Assembly (NCBI GenBank): GCA_024710165.1
Contig: JANJVG010000004.1
Coordinates: 1 to 64,000, forward strand
Length of the DNA stretch: 64,000 nucleotides
Reading direction: 5' to 3'
DNA from: Burkholderiaceae bacterium
Lineage (GTDB): Bacteria > Pseudomonadota > Gammaproteobacteria > Burkholderiales > Burkholderiaceae_C
Part shown: one piece after another, positions 36,349-45,497 of the stretch
How positions within the stretch are numbered: position 1 is the first letter of the stretch
Layout: each line of letters starts with the position of its first letter
Made by a program: the position numbers and the translations under genes
The notes under the pieces: generated by a model
What the model saw: only the letters and a program-made list of their open reading frames with translations
Database searches by the model: none
What the model was told of the DNA's origin: nothing

Positions 36349-37709
36349 CCCTTGTTGAACTCCTGGCCTCCCCCTGGGCCATCGTGCCCGAATCGCTGCG
36401 CGAGATCCAGCAGATCTACAACGTGCACATGAAGGGCGAAAAAATCGACATCGCCGCCGTAGAAGCGCGCGTGGGCCACAAGCTGGCCAACGAGCCGCAG
36501 CAGTACGTCGTGCGCGACGGCGGCATTGCCGTGCTCAGCATCGATGGCCCCATTGCCCCCAAGGCCAACCTGTTCACGCAAATCAGCGGCGGCGCCAGTG
36601 CCCAGCTTCTCACGCGCCAGGTCGAAGCCGCCGTGGCCGACAGCCGCGTCAAGGGCCTGGTGCTGGCCATCGACTCGCCCGGCGGCAGCGTGTTTGGCAC
36701 GCCCGAGCTGGCCGCCGCCGTGCGCCGCGCCGGGCAAATCAAGCCCGTGGCCACCGTCAGCGAGGCAACAATAGCCAGCGCCGCCTACTGGGTTGGCTCT
36801 GCCGCCAATAGCCTGTACCTCAGCGGCCCCACGGTCGAGGCGGGCAGCATCGGCGTGTACGCCCGCATGCACCTGAGCGAAGCCCATCCCGGCACGGTCG
36901 AATTTGTGCGCGGAAAGTACAAGCGCGGCGGCATCAATGGCGAAGCCCCCAGCGCCGAATACATGGCCGACTTTGAAAACAAGCTCGACCACCTGTACGG
37001 CGTGTTTGTGGATGCCGTGGCGGAGCAGCGCGGCACCACGGTCGAAAACGTGTTAGAGACCATGGCCGACGGCCGCGTCTTCATCGGCCAGCGCGCCATC
37101 GATGCGGGCCTGGCCGATGGCTTTGCCACCGTGGACGAACTGGTCGAACGCATGGCCACCGCCCCCGACAAATTCAAGGCCCGGCGCAAAGCACGCTTTG
37201 CACCCGCCCACCACAACCCCAAGCCCGCCGGTGCGCGGGCCGAAGGCGACCCCACCGAGCCGGTGCTGCTCGAACTCCCACCCCCTGAAACCGAAAGGAC
37301 CTCTATGGACCGCGCCACCCTGGAGCAGCAGCATCCCGCGCTGTTTGCCCAACTTCAATCCGAGTTTTCCGCCAGCGGTGCCACCGCCGAGCGCGAACGC
37401 ATCCAGGCCGTGCTGGCTGTGGGCGAAGGCCTGCCTGGCCACGAAAAGCTGCTGGGCACCCTGGCCTACGACGGCAAAACCACCGCTGCAGATGCATCGC
37501 TGGCTGTGCTGGCCGCTGAAAAAGCCACCCGCGCCGCAGCCATCGCCGCCCACGCCGCCGACGCCCCGCCCGCTGCCAAGCCCAGTGCCGCCCCTGAAGA
37601 CAAGGGCGCCACCAGCAAGCAGCAGCAAGTGGTGGAGGCCCAGGCCTACGCCCAAGAGAACAACACCGATCTGGTGACCGCGCTCAAGAAGCTCGGCTAC
37701 GCCTCCTGA
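36345..37709 (+). CDS. S49-family head maturation protease with fused scaffold (454 aa, GpC-like)
   Basis: The N-terminal 270 residues are an S49/SppA-type protease: VAVLSIDGPI-like strand, LVLAIDSPGGSVFGTPEL, and TIASAAYWVGSAANSLYLSGPTVEAGSIGVYARM with the catalytic serine in the IASAAYW segment. The remainder (from about residue 320) is an Ala/Glu-rich helical scaffold. An internal ATG at 37305 with a Shine-Dalgarno makes the scaffold alone, as Nu3 does in lambda. It processes portal, scaffold and itself during head assembly. Confidence 0.9.
   Translation: MTLVELLASPWAIVPESLREIQQIYNVHMKGEKIDIAAVEARVGHKLANEPQQYVVRDGGIAVLSIDGPIAPKANLFTQISGGASAQLLTRQVEAAVADSRVKGLVLAIDSPGGSVFGTPELAAAVRRAGQIKPVATVSEATIASAAYWVGSAANSLYLSGPTVEAGSIGVYARMHLSEAHPGTVEFVRGKYKRGGINGEAPSAEYMADFENKLDHLYGVFVDAVAEQRGTTVENVLETMADGRVFIGQRAIDAGLADGFATVDELVERMATAPDKFKARRKARFAPAHHNPKPAGARAEGDPTEPVLLELPPPETERTSMDRATLEQQHPALFAQLQSEFSASGATAERERIQAVLAVGEGLPGHEKLLGTLAYDGKTTAADASLAVLAAEKATRAAAIAAHAADAPPAAKPSAAPEDKGATSKQQQVVEAQAYAQENNTDLVTALKKLGYAS
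37305..37709 (+). CDS. Internal scaffold protein (Nu3-like, 134 aa), nested in the protease gene
   Basis: ATG 37305 is in frame with the protease and preceded by AAAGGA at 5-base spacing. The protein starts MDRATLEQQHPALFAQLQSEFSASGA and is almost all helix, ending DLVTALKKLGYAS, which fits a capsid scaffold. Separate production is inferred from the ribosome-binding site and from the lambda C/Nu3 arrangement. Confidence 0.75.
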   Translation: MDRATLEQQHPALFAQLQSEFSASGATAERERIQAVLAVGEGLPGHEKLLGTLAYDGKTTAADASLAVLAAEKATRAAAIAAHAADAPPAAKPSAAPEDKGATSKQQQVVEAQAYAQENNTDLVTALKKLGYAS

Positions 37710-37740
37710 TCGGCCCCAACCCATCCACAGGAGATTTCCC

Positions 37741-38109
37741 ATGTCCGGAAGCATTTCTACCCTCACGCTGACCGTGGCCGCCGCTGGCGCCCTGGCCGCC
37801 AGCCGCTTTGTCACCCAGGCCGGCGCCTACCCCTCCGCAGGCGCTGCCGCCTTTGGCGTCACCCGCACCAGCGCCGCCGCTGCGGGCGACCTGGTGCCCG
37901 TGGACGTGTACGGCACCGCCATCGTCGAAGTTGGCACCGGCGGTGTCACCAAAGACGCAGCCCTGATGGTCGACGCCACTGGCTGCGTCGTCGCCCTCAG
38001 TGGCCTGAGCAAAAGCCCCGTCGGCCGCGCCATGGGCGCCGCCAGCGCTGGCGGCTTTGTCGAGGTGCTGCTTGTGCCCAGCGCAGGCCTGCTGACCCCC
38101 GCCGCCTGA
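37741..38109 (+). CDS. Capsid decoration / cement protein (122 aa)
   Basis: Starts MSGSISTLTLTVAAAGALAASRFVTQAGAYPSAGAAAFGVTRTSAAAAGDLVPVDVYGTAIVEVGTGGV, the DUF2190-like beta fold that coats lambdoid capsids at the trimer positions. AGGAGA lies 9 bases before the start. It is located between scaffold and capsid genes, as gpD is in lambda. Confidence 0.85.
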   Translation: MSGSISTLTLTVAAAGALAASRFVTQAGAYPSAGAAAFGVTRTSAAAAGDLVPVDVYGTAIVEVGTGGVTKDAALMVDATGCVVALSGLSKSPVGRAMGAASAGGFVEVLLVPSAGLLTPAA

Positions 38110-38143
38110 CCCAACCACCACCCCATAAAACAGGAGCATCTAC

Positions 38144-39082
38144 ATGTCCCAGCAAACCACCGGTCAGGCCCGCGTCCTCGACCCCATCCTCTCCGCCGTT
38201 GCTCGCGGCTACCGCAGCCCCAAGGCCGCCGTGGCCAATGTGCTGTTCCCCATCGTCACGGTGGGCCAGCGTGCCGGCCGCATCCTGTCGTTCGGCCCGG
38301 ATGACTTCAAGCTCGTCAGCACGGCGCGCGCGCCCGGTGCCAACACCAAGCGCATCCAGTTCGGCTACGCCAGCGAGCCCTTCAGTTTGGTGGACTACCG
38401 CCTGGAAGGCGCCGTGCCCGTCGAGCTGATGGAAGAAGCCCAGGCCGTGCCCGGCATCGACCTGCAATCGAACGCCGTGCGCCGCGTGCAGAACGTCATG
38501 GCGCTGGAGCGCGAAAAGAAGGCCGCCGACCTGGCGCGCGACGCCTCCAAGTACGACAGTGCCAACAAGGCCACGCTCACCACCGACACCCAGTGGGACG
38601 ACGTTGACAGCGACCCCTTCACCGCCATCATCACCGCCAAGGAAGTCATCCGAGGCAAGACCGGCGAAACGCCCAACGTGCTCACGCTGGGCCCCAAGGT
38701 GCTCACCGCGCTGCGCACCCACCCCAAGGTGCTCGCGCGCCTGTCCACCGCCAGCGACCGCCCACCGGCCACCATCGCCCAGCTGCAAGCCCTGTTTGAG
38801 CTGCAGCAAATCGTGACCGGCGAAGCCGTGTACCACGACGGCACCGCCTTTGTGGACGTGTGGGGCAAAGACGCCATTCTTGCCTTCACCACCCCCGCCA
38901 GCCAGCAGGAAATGGGCTCGCCATCCTACGGCTACACCTACCAGCTGCAGGGCCGCCCCAGCGTTGAAGAAGGCTACTTCGACGACAACACCAACACCTG
39001 GTACTACCCCACCACCGACGCTTACCAGCCCGTGCTGGCTGGCGCATCGGCGGGCTTCTTGTTCAAGGCAGCGGTGGCCTGA
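38144..39082 (+). CDS. Major capsid protein (312 aa)
   Basis: Starts MSQQTTGQARVLDPILSAVARGYRSPKAAVANVLFPIVTVGQRAGRIL, a HK97-fold capsid of the type that follows DUF2190 proteins. The N-arm, E-loop (LVSTARAPGANTKRIQFGYASEPFSLVDYRLEGAVPVELMEEA) and spine helix region are visible. AGGAG precedes the ATG. Expected to form the icosahedral shell after protease action. Confidence 0.88.
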   Translation: MSQQTTGQARVLDPILSAVARGYRSPKAAVANVLFPIVTVGQRAGRILSFGPDDFKLVSTARAPGANTKRIQFGYASEPFSLVDYRLEGAVPVELMEEAQAVPGIDLQSNAVRRVQNVMALEREKKAADLARDASKYDSANKATLTTDTQWDDVDSDPFTAIITAKEVIRGKTGETPNVLTLGPKVLTALRTHPKVLARLSTASDRPPATIAQLQALFELQQIVTGEAVYHDGTAFVDVWGKDAILAFTTPASQQEMGSPSYGYTYQLQGRPSVEEGYFDDNTNTWYYPTTDAYQPVLAGASAGFLFKAAVA

Positions 39083-39084
39083 CC

Positions 39085-39261
39085 ATGGCCAAGTACACCA
39101 CCATTGAGCCCCTGCTGCTCAAAGCGGGGCGCGTGGAGCCCGGCGAGACTGTGGAGCTTGGCGAGCGCCAGGCAAAACAGTTGCTGGAGCTGGGGGCTAT
39201 CAAGCCCGCAGCGCAGCCCAAGCCCAAAGCGCCAGAGCCGCCAGCCACCAAGCCAGACTGA
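39085..39261 (+). CDS. Small post-capsid protein, DUF7210-like (58 aa)
   Basis: Encodes MAKYTTIEPLLLKAGRVEPG then ETVELGERQAKQLLELGAIKP and a Pro/Lys tail. The pattern (hydrophobic strand, G-x-x-Y/V-x-x-G-x-x-V-E-L, x-QAKxLLELGAI) is shared by short proteins placed after capsid genes. It starts 3 bases after the capsid stop. Probably contributes to the neck or capsid surface. Confidence 0.7.
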   Translation: MAKYTTIEPLLLKAGRVEPGETVELGERQAKQLLELGAIKPAAQPKPKAPEPPATKPD

Positions 39262-39269
39262 CCCCAGCC

Positions 39270-39605
39270 ATGCTTGACCTCGCAGAAGACCTGGCAGCCG
39301 TGTTCTTCGGCCCCGACTTCGCCACCACCTTCACGCGCCAGCGGCCCGCCGCTGCCGATGTGTCGGTGGCGGCAATCATCGGCGTTGCCGACGACGAAGC
39401 CCTGGACGGCCGCGCCCTGGCCACCACGCGCACCGCCCTCATGCCCGCCACGGCGGACGTGCGGGCAGACGACGTGCTGATGGCAGTGCAGGCCATCCCG
39501 GGCACGGGCATTGCAGCGGGCCAGCGCTTTGCCGTGCTGGACACCCCCCGCCGCACGGTGGATGGCGCCGAAATGGAGGCGCTGCTCGGCAGCGCAGCGC
39601 CATGA
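39270..39605 (+). CDS. Head-tail joining protein, gpFII-like (111 aa)
   Basis: Starts MLDLAEDLAAVFFGPDFATTFTRQRPAAADVSVAAIIGVADDEALDGRA. A small beta-rich neck protein with the order strand-loop-strand and the VLMAVQAIPGTGIAAGQRFAVLDTPRRTVDGAEM end typical of gpFII-type joiners. Position and size agree. It overlaps the next gene by ATGA. Confidence 0.68.
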   Translation: MLDLAEDLAAVFFGPDFATTFTRQRPAAADVSVAAIIGVADDEALDGRALATTRTALMPATADVRADDVLMAVQAIPGTGIAAGQRFAVLDTPRRTVDGAEMEALLGSAAP

Positions 39606-40060
39606 GCCTTCCCGCCGACAAGTGCCCCCAGGGCGTGCCCTACGTCATGGGCGCGGCCATCGTGCAGGCCCTGCGCGATGCGCCCGCCCTGGCGGGGGCC
39701 ATGGTGCTGGACAACCCGCGCCGCGCCAGCGGCCTGTCCGAAGGCGCGCGCATTGTCTTCTTCGAGGATGCAGGCGACCGCCCGCGCAGCAACGAAGCCC
39801 AGGTGCAACACCGCACCTACAGCTTCACGCTGGGCGTCATCAGCCGCGCGGCGAATGCCAGGCAGGCCGCCCACGCCGACTACCGCGCCGCCAAGCGCGT
39901 GCTGCGGCTCGTGTGCATGACTGCCATGACACAGGTCGGCGTTGAAGTGACCGGCGGCGGCCTGCGCGAGGGCGAGGTCATCTACCGGCTTGAAAACATC
40001 GACGTGGGCGGCGAGCTGGTGCTCGGCACGTTCACCGTTGACTACCGCGACCCGAGCTGA
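39602..40060 (+). CDS. Tail terminator / minor tail protein U-like (152 aa)
   Basis: Starts MSLPADKCPQGVPYVMGAAIVQALRDAPALAGAMVLDNPRRASGL. The fold (helix AIVQALRDAP, strands around ARIVFFEDAG and YSFTLGVISR, C-terminal LVLGTFTVDYRDPS) is that of tail-terminator proteins such as lambda gpU. It sits just before the major tail gene. Confidence 0.7.
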   Translation: MSLPADKCPQGVPYVMGAAIVQALRDAPALAGAMVLDNPRRASGLSEGARIVFFEDAGDRPRSNEAQVQHRTYSFTLGVISRAANARQAAHADYRAAKRVLRLVCMTAMTQVGVEVTGGGLREGEVIYRLENIDVGGELVLGTFTVDYRDPS

Positions 40061-40090
40061 CACCCAGCCCGTATCGAACCCCCAAACCAC

Positions 40091-40116
40091 GGCCCGCCAC
40101 TGAGCGGGCCTTTTTG
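40091..40116 (+). terminator. Intrinsic terminator before the major tail gene
   Basis: GGCCCGC (40091-40097) pairs with GCGGGCC (40104-40110) around CACTGA, followed by TTTTT. It separates the head/neck operon part from the major tail gene; attenuation or antitermination would set their ratio. Confidence 0.75.
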
Positions 40117-40136
40117 TTTCCGCAACGGAGATGGAC

Positions 40137-40898
40137 ATGACAACTACAGCACGCGCAATCCTGGCCGGTGGCCTGGTCGAGTTCTCGATCTGGGACACCC
40201 TGACCCAAAAGTTCTACGGCTTCGGCGAAGCGGTGGACGCCGACAAGTTCGAGATCAAACCCGATTTTGAGGAAAAGGTCAGCGAATCCCGCAGCCACCT
40301 GGACTACGGCCAGGCCCGCGCCACAGTCATCCTGCCCAAGCCTACCGAGGTCACGGTGGAACTCTCGGCCTCCAGTGTCAAGGCGCTGGCCATGCAGTTC
40401 CAGGGCAAAGTGGAAGAACTCACGCAAGCGTCCGGCAGCCAGACCGCCACCAGCCTGGAGGTGGCCGAAGTCGGTATCTGGCTGCCGCTTGGCAAGCGCA
40501 ACATCAGCGACACGGGCCTGGTCATCACCGACAGCACCGCCACCACCACCTACGTGCTGGGCACGCACTACAAGGTCAACTGGCTGCGCGGCGAAGTCAT
40601 GTTCCTGGCCGTTGCGGGCGCCCCTGCCAAGGCCGACACCGTCAAGGTGGCCGCGTCCTGGGTGGCGGTGGACGGCAAGAAGATTCTGGGCGGCCGCATC
40701 GCCCAGGTGCGCTGCAACCTGCGCCTGAACGGCCAGAACATGGTCAACGGCGAAGTGGTTGAGGTGGACGTGAACGACGTTGCCCTGGGCAGCAACAACG
40801 GCTTCGACTTCCTGGGCTCCGACTTCTCGGCCATCACCCTGAGCGGAAAGATTTCCGGGGGCTACGAAATCCGCTTCCCGCAGCGCAGCGGGGATTGA
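40137..40898 (+). CDS. Major tail protein (253 aa)
   Basis: Starts MTTTARAILAGGLVEFSIWDTLTQKFYGFGEAV. Beta-rich with KFEIKPDFEEKVSESRSHLDYGQARATVILPKPTEVTVELSASSVKALAMQFQG, typical of tube proteins. ATG 40137 is chosen because GGAG at 40127-40130 gives good spacing there but none to ATG 40131. Ends ISGGYEIRFPQRSGD. Confidence 0.78.
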   Translation: MTTTARAILAGGLVEFSIWDTLTQKFYGFGEAVDADKFEIKPDFEEKVSESRSHLDYGQARATVILPKPTEVTVELSASSVKALAMQFQGKVEELTQASGSQTATSLEVAEVGIWLPLGKRNISDTGLVITDSTATTTYVLGTHYKVNWLRGEVMFLAVAGAPAKADTVKVAASWVAVDGKKILGGRIAQVRCNLRLNGQNMVNGEVVEVDVNDVALGSNNGFDFLGSDFSAITLSGKISGGYEIRFPQRSGD

Positions 40899-40905
40899 TG
40901 CCGCC

Positions 40906-41085
40906 CTAGCGCCGTGCGGACGTCTGCACGGCGCCCATGAGCAGCAACACGGGCCATCCCACCACCACGGTGGCGATGGCTCCGCCGCCAAGCGCCATGA
41001 GGCGCTCGGACTCCACATGCAGGCCCAGCAGGGCCAGCACAGCACCAGCGCCCACCAGGGCGATGCACCACACCAAACCGATCAT
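40906..41085 (-). CDS. Antisense small membrane protein in the tail region (59 aa)
   Basis: Encodes two hydrophobic helices (GLVWCIALVGAGAVLALLGL and IATVVVGWPVLLLMGAV) separated by HVESERLMALGGG. The start is MIGLVWC at 41085; codon use is typical of the phage (mostly GC-ending). It occupies the only gap between the major tail protein and the tape measure, on the opposite strand. A moron gene expressed independently of the late operon is likely. Not recognised as a known family. Confidence 0.62.
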   Translation of the reverse strand: MIGLVWCIALVGAGAVLALLGLHVESERLMALGGGAIATVVVGWPVLLLMGAVQTSARR

Positions 41086-41099
41086 TTCGAGAGCCCTCC

Positions 41100-44000
41100 A
41101 TGGCAGATCCCAAGATCAGATACGACATTGAAGCCGCCGTCAAGGGCGAAGCCGATGCCGAGCAGCTTGCGAAAGCCTTGCGCAATGTGGGGGATGCGCT
41201 CGAAGGCGATCTGCAACAGGGCGCGCAGGAGGCGGCCCAGGCGCTTGAGGCCCTTGCGGCCAAACAGCGGGCGCTGGAAAGCTTCACCGCACTGCGCCGC
41301 GAGACTGAGCAGCTATCTACTTCCCTCGCCACGGCTACCGGCGTGGTTGACCGCCTGGGCGCCGAACTGCCCCAGGTTGCAGCGCAAACCCAGGCCTTTG
41401 CAACGGCTGAAAGGGCTGCAGGCACAGCCCTGCAGCAAGCACAGGCAGACCTGGCGCGCAAGCGCGATGCACTCAAGGCACTGAGGGAAGAAAACACCGG
41501 CGCAGCCCGCAAGACCGACGAATACAAAGCCGCCGTGGAGGGGTTGAAGAACGGCATCAAGGCGGCCACCGTGGAAGTGAGGGCCCAGCAGGCCGCACAG
41601 CGCACTGCAGCCCAGGCAGCAGCCCAGGCGCAAGGCGCAGAGGCCGCGCTGCGCAAGGAATACGACATTGCCATTGGCAGCGCCGCCCGCCTGTCGGGGG
41701 AGCTTCGCAACAAGAACACCGTGCTGGTGCAGACGCGCGAAACCATGCAGACGCTGGGCGTCAGCACCACCAACTTGGCCCAGTCAGAGCGCAACCTGAA
41801 AGGCGCCGTGGAGCAGGTGCGCCAAAGCGTTGCATCTATGGCCCCGGCGTACCAACAGGCCGCAGCCGCATCCAGCCAGTCAACCCAGGTGCAGGCGCAA
41901 AACCAGCGCACCCTGCGGGAGGGCATGACGTCCATCAGCACACAGTTGCAGCGCATACAACAAATTGCCACCGTGGCACTGGGTGGCAGCTACGCGGGGG
42001 GGCTCATCAAGGATGTGGCTGACACCGCCGACGCCTTCAAGAACCTGGAGGCCCGCATCAAGCTGGCCACTGGCGAAGGCCCGCTGTTTCAGGAGGCGTT
42101 CCGGGGCGTGGCTGAGATCTCGCTGCGCACCAACAGTGCGCTGGACGAAACAGGCACCCTGTTCACCAAGCTGGCAAAGGCCGGGCAAGAGGCCGGCAAG
42201 AGCGCGCAGGATGCGCAGCGCGAGGCTCTGGCGCTTACCGAGACCATCAATCAGACCATCCAGCTGTCGGGGGGCTCTGCAGACTCTGCCAAGGCTGCCA
42301 TCGTGCAGCTCATCCAAGGCCTGCAGTCGGGGGTGCTGCGCGGCGAAGAATTCAACAGCGTGATGGAGCAGGCGCCTCGCCTTGCGCAGGCCATGGCAAA
42401 CGGCCTGGGGGTGACAACGGGCGAACTGCGCAAACTGGCAAACCAAGGCGCCCTTACAGCCGAGACCGTGATGGGCGCATTGCGCGGCCAGGCCGATGTG
42501 GTGGCGGGCGAGTTTGCCAAGCTGCCGCCAACCGTGGGCCGCGCCCTGCAAAACCTCAGCTCGCAATGGACGCTTTATGTCGGCTCTGCCGACAGCGGCC
42601 TGGTCTCCAGCGCGAACGCGGCAAAGGTCATCAACGCCCTGGCCGCGAACCTCGACACACTGGTCACTACCCTGCAGACGGCGGGCAAGCTGTGGGCCGC
42701 CATCAAGATTGCCGGGCTGGCCAGCGACTTCGGTGCCTGGGCGCTCAAAACCCTGAGCGCTACCACGGCGGTGGAAGCCAACACCATCGCCGTGGGCGCC
42801 AACACCGTGGCGCAGCGCGGCAACAGCGCGGCCATTGCAGCCAGCGCAGCGGCGCAGGCGGCCAACACCGCCGCAACCGTTGCCAGCACAGCAGCCAAGG
42901 CGGCAAACGCTGCATCCTGGGCATCCATTGCCACCTTTGCAGGCCAGGCCACCAGGGCCACCCAGGCGGCCACTGCGGCCACGACCGCGGGCGCAGCTGC
43001 GGTGGCAGCCAAGACGGCCGGCCTGGGCCTGCTGGGCGGGGCGCTGCGCGGCGTCACATCGCTGCTGGGCGGCCCGGTGGGCCTGCTCGCCACCGTGGTG
43101 CTGTTCAACGGGGAAATCAAGCGCGGCGCCACTGCGGTGTTTGAGTGGGGCATGTCGTTCACCGAGGCCGGTCAAAAGCTCAAGCAATACGAACAATCGC
43201 AGCGCGACGCCGAAACCCGCCAGCGCGCCGCCACCGAAGCCATCAAAGAGCAGCAGGCCGCACTGGAGCGCCAGGCTGCTGCGCAAGAGCAGGCGCGCAT
43301 CAAGACCTTCGAGCTATCTAAAGAGTCTGTGGGGCTGATCGCCCAGTTCGACAAGCTGCGCAAGGACGGTGACAGCGTCGCCGAGGCCATCGGCAAGATT
43401 GGCAAGGACTTCGACCTGTCCAACGTGCCGGGCATCAAAAACGCCTCCGCCGTGCTCGACATGCTGCTGGCAGACGGCAAGTTGACCGCCGAGCAGTTTC
43501 AGGCCGCGTGGTCCAACGCACTCAGCGGAAAAGACCTGGCGCAGTTTGAAGTGCAGGCCCGCACCGCATTCATTGGCGCAGCCCGCGAGGGCGAGCGAAT
43601 CGGGCAGATGCTTGATGCCACGGTGCGAGAAGCCGTCAAGCGCAGCGGCCTCGATTTTGAGCAACTGCAGGGCAAGATCGGCGCCGCATCGCGCAGCGCC
43701 TTGAACGACCTGGACTCCATTGTGGGTGGCCTGGATCGCCTCAAAGCGCAGGGCCTGGACACGGGCCGCGTGCTGGTGGCCAGCCTTTCCAAGGCCATCG
43801 ACACCGCTGACAGCCAGAAAGCCATTGATGAGGTGCGCGCGCGCATCGAGAGCCTGCGCAAAGAGCTGGGCAACAAGGTAACAGACGGGCTGCTGGATCA
43901 GGTCAAGGATAAGGCCGACGCCCTCAAGGACTCGCTTGACAAAGCGCTTCCTGGCGTAAGCAGTCTGCGCGAGGCCATGAAAGATTTAGGCGTTGTTTCT

Positions 44001-45086
44001 GATGAAACGCTGCGCAGGACCGCAGCCACATCAAAAGAAGCCTATGACTTCATGGCGGCGTCCGGCAAGTCCAGCGCCCGCGAGCTGGCCGACGGCTTTC
44101 GGCGTGCGGCAGAGGAAGCGATTGCGGCAAACAAGGGCATCGCCCCATCGTGGGTAACAGCCCAGGCTGCCACACGCGGCTACCGGGTTGAAGTGGATGA
44201 CGCCGGCAAGGCTACGCTGGTGCTTGCCGACAAAACAGAACAGGCAACCGGCCGCATGGCCCGGGGCTGGCACGCCTCGCGCGAAGCCATCGAGGCGCAG
44301 CAAGACGCCATGGACAAGCTCATGATGAAGTACACCATGAGCGCCAAATACACCGAGCGCCAAATCGCGCTACTCGAACGCGAAGCCGCCGCCGCCGAGA
44401 AAGCAGCCGAGGCCTACCGCAAAAAGTGGAACATGGACAAAGAGGGTTACTCCCTCAATACCGCTGGCGAGCGCGTGCTGGGCGGAGAGTCGCAGGACAA
44501 GGTAAACAAAGAGATTGCCGAGATGTATGGCGCCGAAAACGTGGACAACCCAGACGCCCAGCGCGCCCGTCAGTTGCGCGCGCTGGGCAGGCTGCGCAGC
44601 AAGGGCAACGGGCTGGTGACGCAGCGCGACTTCAGTGCGGACGAGCGCCGGGAGTTGCAAGAGCTGGAAGCCCGCCTGCTGAACGGCATCGGCGCGGCGC
44701 CCAAAGATGCCCAGACGCGCGAGCCCACTCGCACCCAGCCAGCCCCCCAGCGCGCCGTACCACCCCCGCCACCAGCACCAGCACGGCCAAAAAATCCGCC
44801 GGGAGGCTTGAATGACTCTGTCAGGTCACCAGCAGCAAATCAGCGGTTCATTACACAAGAAGAGCAACTCGCGGCGATGAAGCAAGGCGGAGTCGATGCT
44901 CTTGCTGCTTTGATCAGTGGCGCTAAATATTCGGCCGACAAAGGCCCCGCCGCCAAACCGACCCCCACCCAGGTCACCATCAACCTCGAAGGCCGCGCCC
45001 GCACCGTCAACACCGACACCGCAGGTGCCAACGTGCTGCAAGACCTGCTGCGCGAGCTGGGCAACGGCAAGGGCACCTACCAATGA
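41100..45086 (+). CDS. Tape measure protein (1328 aa)
   Basis: Determines tail length and is injected. The N-terminus is a long coiled coil (residues 1-290). The tape-measure domain follows (about 300-490: GGLIKDVADTADAFKNLEARIKLATGEGPLFQEAFRG... ETINQTIQLSGGSADSAKAAIVQLIQGLQSGVLRGEEFNSVMEQAPRLAQAMANGLG...). Then an Ala-rich hydrophobic segment (about 580-680) and further coiled coils to the end. At about 0.15 nm per residue a tail near 190-200 nm would be expected. It overlaps the next gene by ATGA. Confidence 0.93.
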   Translation: MADPKIRYDIEAAVKGEADAEQLAKALRNVGDALEGDLQQGAQEAAQALEALAAKQRALESFTALRRETEQLSTSLATATGVVDRLGAELPQVAAQTQAFATAERAAGTALQQAQADLARKRDALKALREENTGAARKTDEYKAAVEGLKNGIKAATVEVRAQQAAQRTAAQAAAQAQGAEAALRKEYDIAIGSAARLSGELRNKNTVLVQTRETMQTLGVSTTNLAQSERNLKGAVEQVRQSVASMAPAYQQAAAASSQSTQVQAQNQRTLREGMTSISTQLQRIQQIATVALGGSYAGGLIKDVADTADAFKNLEARIKLATGEGPLFQEAFRGVAEISLRTNSALDETGTLFTKLAKAGQEAGKSAQDAQREALALTETINQTIQLSGGSADSAKAAIVQLIQGLQSGVLRGEEFNSVMEQAPRLAQAMANGLGVTTGELRKLANQGALTAETVMGALRGQADVVAGEFAKLPPTVGRALQNLSSQWTLYVGSADSGLVSSANAAKVINALAANLDTLVTTLQTAGKLWAAIKIAGLASDFGAWALKTLSATTAVEANTIAVGANTVAQRGNSAAIAASAAAQAANTAATVASTAAKAANAASWASIATFAGQATRATQAATAATTAGAAAVAAKTAGLGLLGGALRGVTSLLGGPVGLLATVVLFNGEIKRGATAVFEWGMSFTEAGQKLKQYEQSQRDAETRQRAATEAIKEQQAALERQAAAQEQARIKTFELSKESVGLIAQFDKLRKDGDSVAEAIGKIGKDFDLSNVPGIKNASAVLDMLLADGKLTAEQFQAAWSNALSGKDLAQFEVQARTAFIGAAREGERIGQMLDATVREAVKRSGLDFEQLQGKIGAASRSALNDLDSIVGGLDRLKAQGLDTGRVLVASLSKAIDTADSQKAIDEVRARIESLRKELGNKVTDGLLDQVKDKADALKDSLDKALPGVSSLREAMKDLGVVSDETLRRTAATSKEAYDFMAASGKSSARELADGFRRAAEEAIAANKGIAPSWVTAQAATRGYRVEVDDAGKATLVLADKTEQATGRMARGWHASREAIEAQQDAMDKLMMKYTMSAKYTERQIALLEREAAAAEKAAEAYRKKWNMDKEGYSLNTAGERVLGGESQDKVNKEIAEMYGAENVDNPDAQRARQLRALGRLRSKGNGLVTQRDFSADERRELQELEARLLNGIGAAPKDAQTREPTRTQPAPQRAVPPPPPAPARPKNPPGGLNDSVRSPAANQRFITQEEQLAAMKQGGVDALAALISGAKYSADKGPAAKPTPTQVTINLEGRARTVNTDTAGANVLQDLLRELGNGKGTYQ

Positions 45087-45490
45087 GCATCACCCTTGCG
45101 CGCGGCCTGGAGGTCATCACCCTGCCGCCAGATTTGCTGTGGGAAGACGAGTTCGCATGGTCCCCCGTTTCGCAATCCACAGAGCGCAGTCTTACCGGCG
45201 CTCTGCTGGTGGATGTTGGCAGCCGGCATGACGGCATGCCCATCACCTTGACCGGCACAGAGAGGCACGCATGGCAGCAGCGCACCGAGGTGCAGGCCCT
45301 GCGCGCGTGGGTTGCGCTGCCAGGGCAGGTGTTCACGCTGTCAATCAACGGCGCAGCGTTCGATGTGCTGTTTGACCACGGCACGGATGAAACCTCGCGC
45401 GCATTCGTCGTAGCCCCGCTCGTCGATTACAGCGACCCGCAAGGCCATCACTACTACTGCAGCGTGACGCTGCGCTTCCTCACCGTCTGA
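45083..45490 (+). CDS. Tail protein after tape measure (135 aa)
   Basis: Starts MSITLARGLEVITLPPDLLWEDEFAWSPVSQSTERSLTGALLVDVGSR. A beta-sandwich-like protein with a DGMPITLTGTERHAWQQRTEVQALRAWVALPGQVFTL core. In related phages this position holds a distal tail/minor tail protein. The family cannot be fixed from sequence alone. Confidence 0.65.
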   Translation: MSITLARGLEVITLPPDLLWEDEFAWSPVSQSTERSLTGALLVDVGSRHDGMPITLTGTERHAWQQRTEVQALRAWVALPGQVFTLSINGAAFDVLFDHGTDETSRAFVVAPLVDYSDPQGHHYYCSVTLRFLTV

Positions 45491-45497
45491 CCCCACC

